From the NCBI GenBank assembly GCA_963932545.1, contig CAWVRH010000007.1, forward strand, positions 31,320-95,319: 64,000 nt of DNA. Reading direction: 5' to 3'. Position 1 is the stretch's first letter. Each line of letters begins with the position of its first letter. The notes under the pieces were generated by a model. That model saw only the letters and a list, made by a program, of their open reading frames with translations. It ran no database searches and was not told where the DNA came from. Source of the stretch: UBA8337 sp963932545 (lineage in GTDB: Bacteria > Pseudomonadota > Alphaproteobacteria > RS24). This document shows positions 35,062 through 44,008 of the stretch, piece after piece. Both the position numbers and the translations under genes were made by a program.

Positions 35062-35134
35062 CCGGCGAGCCATCGCCTGCATCGTAATGCAGGTTTGGCT
35101 TCGCTTCCAACCACAATTATGGGTCGCTCGCCGG
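35062..35134 (-). ncRNA. Candidate structured leader or repeat element before mtnP
   Basis: A 9-bp outer stem (35062-35070 with 35126-35134: CCGGCGAGC/GCTCGCCGG) encloses a 7-bp perfect hairpin (35076-35082 with 35087-35093) and a weaker second hairpin near 35094-35112. The result is a three-way junction of about 73 bases in the presumed 5' leader of mtnP. It matches no riboswitch I recognise; it may instead be a dispersed palindromic repeat. Confidence 0.4.
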
Positions 35135-35257
35135 GTTTTCGTCTACCTGTCGGTGGCGGCCATGGATATGGCGGGCGTTGCTTGGCTGGGTGAATCGGTG
35201 TGAGCTTAGGCCTCATAGGCAGACGGGGATGCGTCGGCTGAAATTTTGGAGTATCCG

Positions 35258-35893
35258 ATGAGCCTTACTTTTTACGATTACACCCCAGCCCCAAGCCCGC
35301 GTCGGGCGCGAATTTTTCTGCATGAAAAAGGCATTGAGCTGGAGACCGTGCAAATTGATATGACGGCGGGCGAACAATTGGGCGAGGCGTTTCGCGCCAT
35401 CAGCCCCACGTGCACTTTGCCAGCTCTGCGTTTGGAAGACGATACGGTGTTGACCGAAAACGCTGGCATCACCGCATGGGCCGAAGCCTACCAGCCCAAT
35501 CCGCCGCTCTTGGGCACGACGCCAACCGAAAAAGGTTTGGTTGCGACTTGGAATGCGCGAAGTGAATTCGAAGGGCTTTTCGCGATTGCCGAAACCTTGC
35601 GCAATTCTTCCAAAGGCATGAAGGACCGCGCCACCACGGGGCCGGTTAATTATGCGCAAATTCCACAATTGGCCGAGCGCGGACGCACGCGCCTTGGGCA
35701 TTATTTCGATACGCTGAACGCGCGCCTAGAAGGGCGCGATTTCGTGGCGCTGGACGATTTCTCCTTGGCCGACATCACCGCGCTGGTAGCGGTAGATTTT
35801 GCCAAATGGGTGCGCGTGGAACCGAGCGAGGCACATGCTAATATTAAACGCTGGCACGCCACTGTGTCCGCACGCCCAAGCGCGAAAGCATAA
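35258..35893 (+). CDS. Glutathione S-transferase family protein
   Basis: 211 residues. The N-terminal thioredoxin-like domain shows FYDYTPAPSPRRARIFLHEK, SPTCTLPALRLEDDTVLTEN (the cis-Pro and Glu/Asn that hold glutathione), and the C-terminal helical domain ends with FVALDDFSLADITALVAVDF, the typical N-capping motif. The start is set at 35258 because TTGGAG lies just upstream. Substrate unknown; it stands alone. Confidence 0.9.
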   Translation: MSLTFYDYTPAPSPRRARIFLHEKGIELETVQIDMTAGEQLGEAFRAISPTCTLPALRLEDDTVLTENAGITAWAEAYQPNPPLLGTTPTEKGLVATWNARSEFEGLFAIAETLRNSSKGMKDRATTGPVNYAQIPQLAERGRTRLGHYFDTLNARLEGRDFVALDDFSLADITALVAVDFAKWVRVEPSEAHANIKRWHATVSARPSAKA

Positions 35894-36003
35894 ATCGTCC
35901 AAGCTTTATTTGCCGGTTCGCGCCGGTCGCAAAATTTGTGAAAACGGGCTTGGTTCCTATCCTAATTGTGCCTAGGCTATCGATAGAATTTTAGGAGCGA
36001 AAC

Positions 36004-37191
36004 ATGACCCATATTCAACCAACGATTGTCGCCGGTGTTGGCATGGTGGCCTTTGGCAAGCCAGGCGCCTCCGACACATATGACATTATGGGCGAGGCGG
36101 CCATTCGCGAGGCTTTGGCCGACAGTGGGTTGGATTTCTCCCATATCGAGCAAGCCTATGCGGGCTATGTTTATGGCGATAGCACCTGCGGGCAAAAAGT
36201 TATTTATAAAGTCGGCATGACGGGCATCCCTGTTTTTAACGTGAATAATAATTGCTCCACCGGTTCCTCGGCTTTGTTCATGGCGCGCCAAGCGGTGCAA
36301 AGTGGCCTTGTGGACTGCGCGCTCGCCGTGGGCTTTGAGCAAATGCAACCGGGCGCTTTGGGCAATATTTGGGAAGACCGTCCCAGCCCCTTTGATGCGT
36401 TCGATAGCGAATGTGCCGATCTTTTCGACAGTGAGGCGTCTTTGGCGCTGCGCTATTTCGGCGGCGCGGGAAAAAGCCATATGGACAAATATGGCACCGA
36501 GCTTTCTGACTTTGCTGAAATTCGCGCCAAGGCCAGTCGCCACGCGAAAAACAATCCGAAAGCTCTGTTCCGCACAGAATTGAGCGCAGGCGATGTCTTG
36601 CAATCGCCAGAAATGATTCCCGGTGTGATGACCCGCCTCATGGCTTGCCCGCCAACGTGCGGAGCGGCCGCGGCTATTTTAGTGTCGGAGGCTTTCGCCA
36701 AAAAACACAGCCTCTCGACAGGGGTGAAAATCATTGCCCAATCGATGACCACCGATACGCCGAGCACATTTGAAGCCCATGATATGATGCAACTCGTCGG
36801 CTATGACATGACGGGCGAAGCGGCGCGTCAGGTCTATGAGGCTGCGGGCCTTGGCCCACAAGATATTGATGTCGTCGAATTGCATGACTGCTTTGCCCAC
36901 AATGAGCTGATTACCTATGAGGGCTTGGGGCTATGTGGGGAAGGCCAAGCGCAAAAGTTTATTGCCGATGGCGACAATACTTATGGCGGCCAAGTGGTAA
37001 CCAATCCATCGGGCGGGCTTCTGTCGAAAGGCCATCCTTTGGGCGCCACGGGTTTGGCACAATGTTATGAGCTGACGCATCAATTGCGCGGCACAGCACA
37101 AGCGCGCCAAGTGGAGGACGCCAAGACGGCACTGCAACATAATTTGGGGTTGGGTGGCGCCTGCGTTGTGACGCTTTACCAAGCAGGTTAG
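36004..37191 (+). CDS. SCP2-type thiolase / lipid-transfer protein
   Basis: 395 residues. The nucleophile Cys84 lies in NVNNNCSTGSSAL; VELHDCFAHNEL and GGLLSKGHPLGATGLAQ provide the C-terminal catalytic histidines. This subgroup is usually annotated lipid-transfer protein and resembles the thiolase half of SCPx, acting on branched or sterol-like acyl-CoA. AGGAG lies upstream of the ATG. No other beta-oxidation gene is adjacent. Confidence 0.92.
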   Translation: MTHIQPTIVAGVGMVAFGKPGASDTYDIMGEAAIREALADSGLDFSHIEQAYAGYVYGDSTCGQKVIYKVGMTGIPVFNVNNNCSTGSSALFMARQAVQSGLVDCALAVGFEQMQPGALGNIWEDRPSPFDAFDSECADLFDSEASLALRYFGGAGKSHMDKYGTELSDFAEIRAKASRHAKNNPKALFRTELSAGDVLQSPEMIPGVMTRLMACPPTCGAAAAILVSEAFAKKHSLSTGVKIIAQSMTTDTPSTFEAHDMMQLVGYDMTGEAARQVYEAAGLGPQDIDVVELHDCFAHNELITYEGLGLCGEGQAQKFIADGDNTYGGQVVTNPSGGLLSKGHPLGATGLAQCYELTHQLRGTAQARQVEDAKTALQHNLGLGGACVVTLYQAG

Positions 37192-37235
37192 CTAAGCACA
37201 AACCCTAAAAAACCATTCATAAACGGAGCGAAAAA

Positions 37236-37625
37236 ATGAATAAGAAAATAGATACAGTGGCCCTGACGGTCGGACGTAGTTTGCTGGGGATTTATTTTGT
37301 CTTGCCGGGTCTGGCCAAATTTGGCTCGTGGCAGATGCATGTCGATCTGATGGTGAAACACAATATACCGCTGGCCGAGCCGCTTTTGTTTATTGCCGGC
37401 ATTGCCAATATTGTTCTGGGCGGATTGCTCTTGGCCAATAAGCAAGTTTGGTTGGCGGCCTATGGTTGCGCCGCTTACATTGTGGTGATTAATTTTTCCT
37501 TGCATGATTTCTGGAATTACACCGGCATCGAAGGCGCGCATGAAACTCAGAATTTCGCCAAGAACGTTGGCATTCTAGCGGGTTGTCTAATGCTGGCGAG
37601 CTATAGCCGCCTCGCTAAAAAATAG
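37236..37625 (+). CDS. DoxX-family membrane protein
   Basis: 129 residues with four membrane helices. GRSLLGIYFVLPGLAKFGSW at the N-terminus, the second-helix pattern with NIVLGGLLL and the C-terminal FAKNVGILAGCLML fit the DoxX/SURF4-like family, whose bacterial members are linked to redox or sulfur metabolism. The role here is unknown. AACGGAGCG precedes the ATG by six bases. Confidence 0.85.
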   Translation: MNKKIDTVALTVGRSLLGIYFVLPGLAKFGSWQMHVDLMVKHNIPLAEPLLFIAGIANIVLGGLLLANKQVWLAAYGCAAYIVVINFSLHDFWNYTGIEGAHETQNFAKNVGILAGCLMLASYSRLAKK

Positions 37626-37667
37626 ACACATCTTGTCTTTGCCGAGGTCTGAGCTTACGCTTTATCT

Positions 37668-38018
37668 ATGTCTCACCGTGTCACGATAGCTATCTTGAGC
37701 TGGGTCTGTTTGGCCTTGGCCACCCCCGTGTCTTCGCAAGATTTAGGCATTCCCTCGGCCATTATCGGTGGCGCCAACGACGTGAACATCGACCGTTTTG
37801 GCAAACCGGTATTTGGCTTTCGCGCGCAGCGCGAGCCAGACCTTCGCAGGCTTCGCGCGCAAGCCGGTCGCAAGGTTTTGCAAGGGCGGGTCGAGATATA
37901 TGATGTCGACATGGAAGACCTCGAAGCGGCGCTTAGCCGAAACACTAAACTGCGCAAAAACACGCCGAAAATCACCTGTGCGCAACAGCGAGAAGAGATT
38001 GTCTGTCAGGCCCAATAA
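37668..38018 (+). CDS. Hypothetical secreted protein
   Basis: 116 residues. A signal peptide is likely (residues 1-24, ending VSSQ). The mature protein is basic, with FRAQREPDLRRLRAQAGRKV and a C-terminal pair of cysteines (CAQQREEIVC) that may form a disulfide. No known domain is recognised. It precedes another small secreted protein gene by 59 bases. Confidence 0.6.
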   Translation: MSHRVTIAILSWVCLALATPVSSQDLGIPSAIIGGANDVNIDRFGKPVFGFRAQREPDLRRLRAQAGRKVLQGRVEIYDVDMEDLEAALSRNTKLRKNTPKITCAQQREEIVCQAQ

Positions 38019-38077
38019 GGCAAGCCTGAGACAATTTGGGTACTGCATCTTTGCGTTAAACGGGTTATATAACCCGC

Positions 38078-38575
38078 ATGAAAAAATTATCTTTAGCTTT
38101 GATAGCTCTGCTACTGTCGCCGATGGCCACAGAGGCACAAAACAAAAGTAACAATCAAGCGGATGCTGGATGGCGTCCGACGCAGACCATGTATTGCTCC
38201 GACGGTGAGTTTGACTGGGACAGCGGACAGTCGCTGTATGATTTCGTTATTCTAACGCGCGCCCCCGGCGATTTTTTAATCAGTTATTTGGGCATTCCCC
38301 ATCCGAGTTTCGAGCGCCGCCAATATTCTCATTTATGGATGAAAATGGTTGGCCATTATTCGTCTAGCCTAGAAACCCTTGGGGAAGAGCGCATCTATCG
38401 GTTGAAATTGGAAGTCGACAATGAGCCGAGCCGTATTGGCGAGCTGACCATTGCGGCGAATGACAAATATACGTTCACCATGACGCCGCCCTTGAGCCGA
38501 GCCGTGACCAGTGCAGGGCTTTGCTGGGACTCGCTGAAGCCAGAACCTCGAGGGTTGCAAAAAAGACGCCGCTAG
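38078..38575 (+). CDS. Hypothetical secreted protein
   Basis: 165 residues with a clear signal peptide (MKKLSLALIALLLSPMATEA, cleaved near residue 20). The mature domain holds two cysteines (MYCSDGEF and GLCWDSLK) that could pair, and mixed beta-rich content. I do not recognise the family. It lies between the preceding secreted protein and the GT10-like transferase, all on the plus strand. Confidence 0.65.
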   Translation: MKKLSLALIALLLSPMATEAQNKSNNQADAGWRPTQTMYCSDGEFDWDSGQSLYDFVILTRAPGDFLISYLGIPHPSFERRQYSHLWMKMVGHYSSSLETLGEERIYRLKLEVDNEPSRIGELTIAANDKYTFTMTPPLSRAVTSAGLCWDSLKPEPRGLQKRRR

Positions 38576-38629
38576 CCACGGTTAAATTCAAAACTTGCTC
38601 CGATCTCTGATAATCGGTAGGAGTGAGTT

Positions 38630-39670
38630 ATGAGTAAGTGTCGTGTAAAGTTTGTATCCAAAAATACCGTTTTTGCGTTCCAATTCCTGGACCTGCCGCA
38701 GACGCACGCCAGCGACATTGAATGGGTGCTAGACCCTGAGGCACGCGATTACGATTGGCTGGTGGTTTACGACGACCTGCCGCGCCGGGCCGATGAGCGC
38801 TTATCGCTGGGCATCGAGACGCTGTCTTGCCCACAAGAGAACACGGTGCTTTTGACCTATGAGCCATCATCGGTAAAATTTTATGGTCAAGATTATATGG
38901 ATCAATTTGGCATGGTGTTGACCAGCCATGAGCCCGAAACTTTGCGCCATCGCAATCGCCAAGACATGCCGCCCATCGGGGTTTGGTTTTATGGCGGCCT
39001 AGAGCAAGCCAACGCGCACCCAAGCGTGCCCAAGAAGACCGGATTGGTGTCTATGTTTGGCTCGCCAAAAGCGCAAAAGCACACACTGCACCATCGCCGT
39101 GCCGAGTTCCTAGTGGAGATGGCAGAAGGGTTGGGCGAGCAGGTGGATGTCTACGGCAAAGGCTATCAATTTGTGGAGCATAAGGCCGAGGGCATAGATG
39201 CGTATCGCTATCATATTGCGGTCGAAAACCACATTGGCCCGCACCATTGGACGGAAAAACTATCGGATGCTTTTCTAGGCCATAGCCTGCCGTTTTATGT
39301 CGGCTGCTCGAACTTGGAAGCGTATTTTCCCCAAGAGAGTTTTATCCGCCTCGATATCCTCGATAGCGAAGCCGCTTTGGCGACGATTGAAAAAGCCATC
39401 GTCGATAAGGAATATGAAAAACGCTTGCCCGCCATCATCGAGGCGCGGCGGCGGGTTTTGGAAGATTATAATCTCGGCAATTTGGTGGCGCAGCATATTT
39501 TGCAAGCGCCCAAAGTGGCTGTGCCACATGCGCCGGGCATGATTTTAAGTCGTCATGCTATGCAGCGCCGCGATGTGCCAACCTTCTTGCGCTATGCCGT
39601 GGGCAAAACCAGCGCGCGCCGCCGTGGCAGAAAACTTTACGGCAGCTACCTAGAGGGTAAAATCGGCTAG
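38630..39670 (+). CDS. GT10-like (fucosyltransferase family) glycosyltransferase
   Basis: 346 residues. The C-terminal half has the GT10 signature: YRYHIAVENHIGPHHWTEKL followed by SDAFLGHSLPFYVGCSNLEA and YFPQESFIRLDI, which bind the GDP-sugar donor. The N-terminal half, the acceptor domain, is poorly conserved as expected. It may decorate LPS or another glycan. TAGGAGTGAG lies upstream of the ATG. It ends base-to-base against the convergent acyltransferase gene. Confidence 0.87.
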   Translation: MSKCRVKFVSKNTVFAFQFLDLPQTHASDIEWVLDPEARDYDWLVVYDDLPRRADERLSLGIETLSCPQENTVLLTYEPSSVKFYGQDYMDQFGMVLTSHEPETLRHRNRQDMPPIGVWFYGGLEQANAHPSVPKKTGLVSMFGSPKAQKHTLHHRRAEFLVEMAEGLGEQVDVYGKGYQFVEHKAEGIDAYRYHIAVENHIGPHHWTEKLSDAFLGHSLPFYVGCSNLEAYFPQESFIRLDILDSEAALATIEKAIVDKEYEKRLPAIIEARRRVLEDYNLGNLVAQHILQAPKVAVPHAPGMILSRHAMQRRDVPTFLRYAVGKTSARRRGRKLYGSYLEGKIG

Positions 39671-40549
39671 TTAGTCTTTCCAGCGATTGTGCGCCCACAG
39701 CCAATCTTGCGGGTTGGCTTCAATCCAACCTTCGATTAAATCGTAAACTTTGCGCATCGCCGCATCGACATCGGCTTGGGCGTCATCGGTTTTGTCGACG
39801 CGAATGGCGGGGAAGAAGTGCTGCACAAAATGCGCTTTGTCAGGGCCGTCTTGGCGGCGGCGTATTACCGTAGGAATAACGGGAAGGTCAAACCGTCGCG
39901 CCAGTTTCACCGCTCCCGATGGCGCTTTGGTTTCGCGCCCCATAAAGGTAATCGGGTCGCCTCTGCCAAGCTTTTGGTCGACCAGCAAAGCCATCGAAGT
40001 GCCTTTTTTAATTTCCTCAATCATAACGCGCGCGCCCTTGGAGCCTTTGGGAATTTGCAACGGCATGAAGGCTTTGCGCTGGCCGATAATCCACTTTTCC
40101 ATATAGGGATTATTGGCGTGGCGATAAAGCGAGCCCGTGCGGCCGACCAGTCTGCGAATGCCAATCATGGCCATTTCCCAATTGGAAAAATGTCCGGAAA
40201 CAAAAATCGCGGGCCCGCCATCGGGGATGGCCGCTTCGACGTGTTCGGCGCCCTCAATCAAAATCCGTGTTTCTGCTTCGCGGGCAATTTTTGCCATGTG
40301 CGGAAACTCGCCGATTAAGCGGCCTAATTGTTCCCAGAATTGTTTCAGAATTTCTTGGCGCTCTGTGGCTGAAATATGCGGCATGGCTTGGGCGATATTG
40401 TCATCGGCCAGCGAGCCTTCGCGCGCAATTTTGCCAAGCCCACGCCCCAAGAGCCCACCTAAATACGAGCCGATGCGCACCCCCACCAGTCGGTATAGCG
40501 AGAGAACAACCATAACAATTTGGGCTTGAATGAAATATATCGGCTGCAT
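39671..40549 (-). CDS. LpxL/HtrB-family lipid A acyltransferase, copy A
   Basis: 292 residues with one N-terminal membrane helix. The H-x4-D/E-like motif is in SGHFSNWEMAMIG, with GSLYRHANNP, LVDQKLGRGDPITFMGRETK and LARRFDLPVIPTVIRRR completing the lysophospholipid acyltransferase pattern. The enzyme adds secondary acyl chains to lipid A or similar lipids at the inner membrane. A second gene of the same length and strong similarity lies directly upstream, 133 bases away, so this is a tandem duplicate. Confidence 0.92.
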   Translation of the reverse strand: MQPIYFIQAQIVMVVLSLYRLVGVRIGSYLGGLLGRGLGKIAREGSLADDNIAQAMPHISATERQEILKQFWEQLGRLIGEFPHMAKIAREAETRILIEGAEHVEAAIPDGGPAIFVSGHFSNWEMAMIGIRRLVGRTGSLYRHANNPYMEKWIIGQRKAFMPLQIPKGSKGARVMIEEIKKGTSMALLVDQKLGRGDPITFMGRETKAPSGAVKLARRFDLPVIPTVIRRRQDGPDKAHFVQHFFPAIRVDKTDDAQADVDAAMRKVYDLIEGWIEANPQDWLWAHNRWKD

Positions 40550-40682
40550 GGCTATCTACCCTAAAGCTGAAAAAATCTGCGGGACGTTGTGGTGTTAACT
40601 ATCATCTTATAAGCCAGTTGCCGCGAGAAACCAACTGGGGGGCCATGCCTATCTGGGGGGGCTATCTGGGGGCGGCTTATGC

Positions 40683-41561
40683 CTATTTCCAGCGATTATA
40701 TGGCCAAAGCCATTCTTCGGGGCGGGTTTCAATCCATTGTTCGAACAAGTCATAGGCTTGGCGCATGGCTGCATCGATATCGGCGCTTGTGTCGTCGGTT
40801 TGGGCCACGCGAAAGGCGGGAAAGAAATGCTGCACAAAATGCGTTTTGTCGGGCCCATCGTGGCGCCGCCGCACAACGGTTGGAATGATCGGAATATCAA
40901 ACCGCCGCGCCAGCTTCATGGCGGCCGATGGGGCGCGCGTTTTGCGGCCCATAAAGGTAATCGGGTCGCCTTGGGGTAGGGACTGGTCGATGAGCAGGGC
41001 CACCGAGGTGCCGCCCTTGAGCGTTTTTAGCAATTCGCGCGAGCCCTCGGGGCCGGCCGGAATTTTAATCGGCATAAAAGCGTCTCGTTGGTTCAATAGC
41101 CATTTGCGCATAAACACATTTTTGGGTTCGCGATAGAGCGCGCCTGTGTCGCCCACAAGGCGTTGAATGCCCAGCATGACGACTTCCCAATTGGCAAAAT
41201 GACCGCCAATAAAAATCGCCGGTCCGCCATCGGGTAGGGCGGCTTCGACATGCTCTGCGCCTTCAATGCTTAGTCGGCTGTCGGCTTCGCGGGCAATTTT
41301 GGGCAAGTGCGCCATTTCGCCGAATACGCGGCCAACCTGCTCAAAGCACGCAAGCTTCACCTGCTCTTGCTCGGCTTCAGAGAGGTGGGGCATGGCTTTT
41401 GCGAGATTGTCAGCGGCGCGCTGGCCATCGGGCGATATTTTGCCGGCCAAAAGTCCCAAGCGGCCGCCAAGATAAGAGCCAAGGCGCAAGCCCACTAGTC
41501 GGTAAGCAAAGAATAGGGTCTTGGCCAGAACGGCTTGAAAAAAGGAAATTAGTGAACTCAT
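40683..41561 (-). CDS. LpxL/HtrB-family lipid A acyltransferase, copy B
   Basis: 292 residues, collinear with copy A: GGHFANWEVVMLG, GALYREPKN, LIDQSLPQGDPITFMGRKTR and LARRFDIPIIPTVVRRRHDG. The two proteins are clearly paralogous along their whole length, especially in the C-terminal 70 residues. They may add different acyl chains. It is first in the pair and divergent from the cyclase-family gene. The gap to copy A contains a short direct repeat, CTATCTGGGGG, twice. Confidence 0.92.
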   Translation of the reverse strand: MSSLISFFQAVLAKTLFFAYRLVGLRLGSYLGGRLGLLAGKISPDGQRAADNLAKAMPHLSEAEQEQVKLACFEQVGRVFGEMAHLPKIAREADSRLSIEGAEHVEAALPDGGPAIFIGGHFANWEVVMLGIQRLVGDTGALYREPKNVFMRKWLLNQRDAFMPIKIPAGPEGSRELLKTLKGGTSVALLIDQSLPQGDPITFMGRKTRAPSAAMKLARRFDIPIIPTVVRRRHDGPDKTHFVQHFFPAFRVAQTDDTSADIDAAMRQAYDLFEQWIETRPEEWLWPYNRWK

Positions 41562-41671
41562 GTGACCCTATCGTGTTGCTCTTGAGACTTGTTTCATGCC
41601 AGAGTTTAACGGCAATTTTAAGTGGATGGAAGCGATATGCCAGTTCGCGAGATACTAATAGGAGTTTGATT

Positions 41672-42622
41672 ATGCATTTGTCTCTTTTTCAAAAAACCTG
41701 CACAGCTTTCGTGCTTGGTTGTTTAGCGCTAGCCGCAACGCCGGCTCTGGCAGATGATTATTTCGTGCAGAAATTCGGCAAGTCAGACACTTTGGGTCAC
41801 GCCAATTATCTCACCACAGCCAAAGCCAAACAGGCGGCCAAATTGGTCAAACAAGGCAAAGTCTATCAGCTCGGCATGGTAACGGGCCCCGATACGCCAG
41901 CCTATGGGCCGCGCAAATTTCAGATGATTGTACACCAACTCAATGACGGCTCGGGCGCGCCCATGGGGCCAGATAAACTCATCTCCAATGATGACACGGT
42001 GGTGACGTCCATCGGCATTGGCTCGCAAATCGATGGCTTTGGCCATATTGGCAAAGAGCATCGCTATTATAATGATACGCCCGCTTCTGAAGTGGTGTCG
42101 CCAGACGGCTTGTTGAAGTTTGGCACACATGCTTTGCCGGGCTTTGTCACGCGTGGCGTGGTGTTGGATATGACCAAACATTTCGGTAAAAACCCGCTGC
42201 CCATGGGCACGGCCTATACGGAAAAAGACATAAAAACAGCGGCCAAAAACCAAGGCATTAAAATCACCAAAGGCGATGTGGTGCTATTGCACTCGGGCTA
42301 TATGAAGGCCAATGAGGGCAATAAAAACCTCGTGCCGGGCGAGCCAGGCTTGGGCATTAGCGGGGCGCATTATTTAGCCAAATTGGGCGTGGTGGCCATT
42401 GGCGCCGACACCTGGGCGTTGGAGGTTTTGCCGAGCGAAAACCCTAAACGGATTTTCCCCGTGCATGGTTTGCTGCTGAGTAAATATGGCATTTATATTC
42501 TGGAGAATATGGTGACGCATGATTTGGTGGCGGATGGCGCAACCGAGTTCATGTTCTCGCTGGGCGTGCCGAAGCTGAAAGGCGCGGTGCAGGCGATTAT
42601 CAACCCGCTGGCTATTCGATAA
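41672..42622 (+). CDS. Exported cyclase-family protein (kynurenine formamidase-like)
   Basis: 316 residues. Residues 1-27 form a signal peptide (ending TPALA). The mature part fits the cyclase family PF04199: GSQIDGFGHIGKEHRYY in place of the metal-binding HxGTHxD pattern, TRGVVLDM, GDVVLLHSGY, and GADTWALEVLP. The frame is open upstream, but the ATG at 41672 follows TAGGAG and gives the signal peptide. Family members hydrolyse cyclic amides, formyl-kynurenine or esters; the substrate here is unknown. Confidence 0.85.
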   Translation: MHLSLFQKTCTAFVLGCLALAATPALADDYFVQKFGKSDTLGHANYLTTAKAKQAAKLVKQGKVYQLGMVTGPDTPAYGPRKFQMIVHQLNDGSGAPMGPDKLISNDDTVVTSIGIGSQIDGFGHIGKEHRYYNDTPASEVVSPDGLLKFGTHALPGFVTRGVVLDMTKHFGKNPLPMGTAYTEKDIKTAAKNQGIKITKGDVVLLHSGYMKANEGNKNLVPGEPGLGISGAHYLAKLGVVAIGADTWALEVLPSENPKRIFPVHGLLLSKYGIYILENMVTHDLVADGATEFMFSLGVPKLKGAVQAIINPLAIR

Positions 42623-42718
42623 TGCTGCTTGAAAAGCGCGGCAAATTTAGCGATACACTTAGCCAAACCCAGAGCCTGATTTTTGACGAGGCAAATGCCT
42701 CGTGCCAAGGAGACATCT

Positions 42719-43018
42719 ATGAGTGCGCGAATTTATCAACCTGCGAAATCGGCTATGTCGTCGGGCATGGCCAATACCAAAGAATGGGTATTGGAATTTG
42801 CACCAGAGGGGGCGCGCAGCAAAGATGCGTTTACCGGATGGAACTCGATTGACGGCACGGCCAATCAGGTAAAGTTAAAATTTGCTTCGTTGGAAGAGGC
42901 ACAAAATTATGCAGCCGCCAAAGGCATTGCGGCGCGTGTCGATCAACCGCATCCGCGCCAACGCAGAGCTAAATCTTATTCCGATAATTTCCGCCACGAT
43001 CGAGTAGAGAAAATATGA
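42719..43018 (+). CDS. NDUFS4-family complex I accessory protein
   Basis: 99 residues. ARIYQPAKSAMSSGMANTKE, WVLEFAP, DAFTGWNSIDGTANQVKLKF and AEAYAAAKGI-like AQNYAAAKGIA match the ETC complex I subunit conserved region (NDUFS4, 18 kDa). It is a peripheral subunit of alphaproteobacterial and mitochondrial NADH dehydrogenase. The start at 42719 follows AAGGAGA; a longer frame is not needed. It is away from any nuo operon, as is usual, and overlaps the next gene by ATGA. Confidence 0.92.
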   Translation: MSARIYQPAKSAMSSGMANTKEWVLEFAPEGARSKDAFTGWNSIDGTANQVKLKFASLEEAQNYAAAKGIAARVDQPHPRQRRAKSYSDNFRHDRVEKI

Positions 43019-43584
43019 GCAGCGATCCGGATTTTATTCGGATCTCGAAAATCGGCTGGGTTGCCTGCCTGCTTCTTCTGTTTCCTAGCCACGCCTTTTC
43101 TTGGCAGCCCTTGCCGCATGAGGCGGGCACCGCCTATCGCATAGAAGGTCGCAAAATTTCAGGCGCGGCGGAAACGGGCGCTCAGGTTTACCTCTTGATT
43201 GAACCTCAAGTGACATTGCCTAAATTGGGCGATGGGCCGGAAATCGCTTTTCGCAATGTGATTTTTAATTACGGCGACAGCTATATTTGCGGGTGGCAAC
43301 GCGAGGTAAAAGTAACCGTGGATGGCGAATTACTGCGCGAAACCGAGCCGACCGATGGGCAAATCTATGATTGGTATATTTTCAACAAGGGTTTTTTGAC
43401 CACCCATTATGGCGAGGTGCTGACGGTGGAAAGCTTTACTGCCGAAGATGGTAGCGATCTGGCTAGCCGGCTCTTATCGTCTCAAAGTCAAATTTTGCTA
43501 GAGCGCAAACTCGATAATTGTGGCGATGATGGGGTCTTTGAATTTCGCCTAGATGGCGCCGCTGTGTCGCCGGAGAGGCTTTAA
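43015..43584 (+). CDS. Hypothetical exported protein
   Basis: 189 residues. A hydrophobic segment at residues 12-29 followed by SHAFSW suggests a signal peptide with a rather long N-terminal region. The mature part is beta-rich with two cysteines (YICGW and DNCGDD). No family is recognised. It overlaps the NDUFS4-like gene by four bases, so it is probably co-transcribed, though the functional link is unclear. Confidence 0.65.
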   Translation: MSSDPDFIRISKIGWVACLLLLFPSHAFSWQPLPHEAGTAYRIEGRKISGAAETGAQVYLLIEPQVTLPKLGDGPEIAFRNVIFNYGDSYICGWQREVKVTVDGELLRETEPTDGQIYDWYIFNKGFLTTHYGEVLTVESFTAEDGSDLASRLLSSQSQILLERKLDNCGDDGVFEFRLDGAAVSPERL

Positions 43585-44008
43585 GCGCCTCCCATCCGCA
43601 GGCCGCTGAAGCCACGTCACAATGTTTAGATGACGCGTCAATTTTTTGCGGCTTTTAACGAAGGTTGCGTTTGCCCTGATCAAACGCGCTTTGGTACGAG
43701 CTTGGACTGTCGTCAAAACCGTCACTTATCGATTGTCCCCTCCCATAATGGTTCGATTTATACTTTATCCCTTTTGTGTCCTGCGAAGCCGGCGCCCCTC
43801 AAGCATCTGTGAAATCTGCATTCGTATCCGGTCTTGCTGGCGCCTTCCGTCGGGCCTGAAAGGTGCTTCGAAATGCGCCCTTTGGCTTGCGTATTACTTG
43901 CTATTTTATGGCAAGTTCTTGACAATGATGAATCTTCACTTTTTAATGACATAGCGTTGCCTTTATTGATAAGGTTTCACTTTGCGTAGGGTAGTGTGTG
44001 AGGTTTCC
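43585..44008. other. Gene-free stretch before the surface-protein cluster
   Basis: About 420 bases without a convincing gene. Short open frames on both strands lack start signals and family features. The right end holds the promoter described at 43919-43947. The AT content rises towards the start of the 1181-residue protein gene. Confidence 0.6.
43919..43947 (+). promoter_or_regulatory. Sigma70-like promoter for the surface-protein cluster
   Basis: A perfect -35 box TTGACA (43919-43924) is spaced 17 bases from TTTAAT (43942-43947), five of six matches to the -10 consensus. It lies about 60 bases before the ATG at 44009 and faces the five-gene cluster. Confidence 0.65.
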
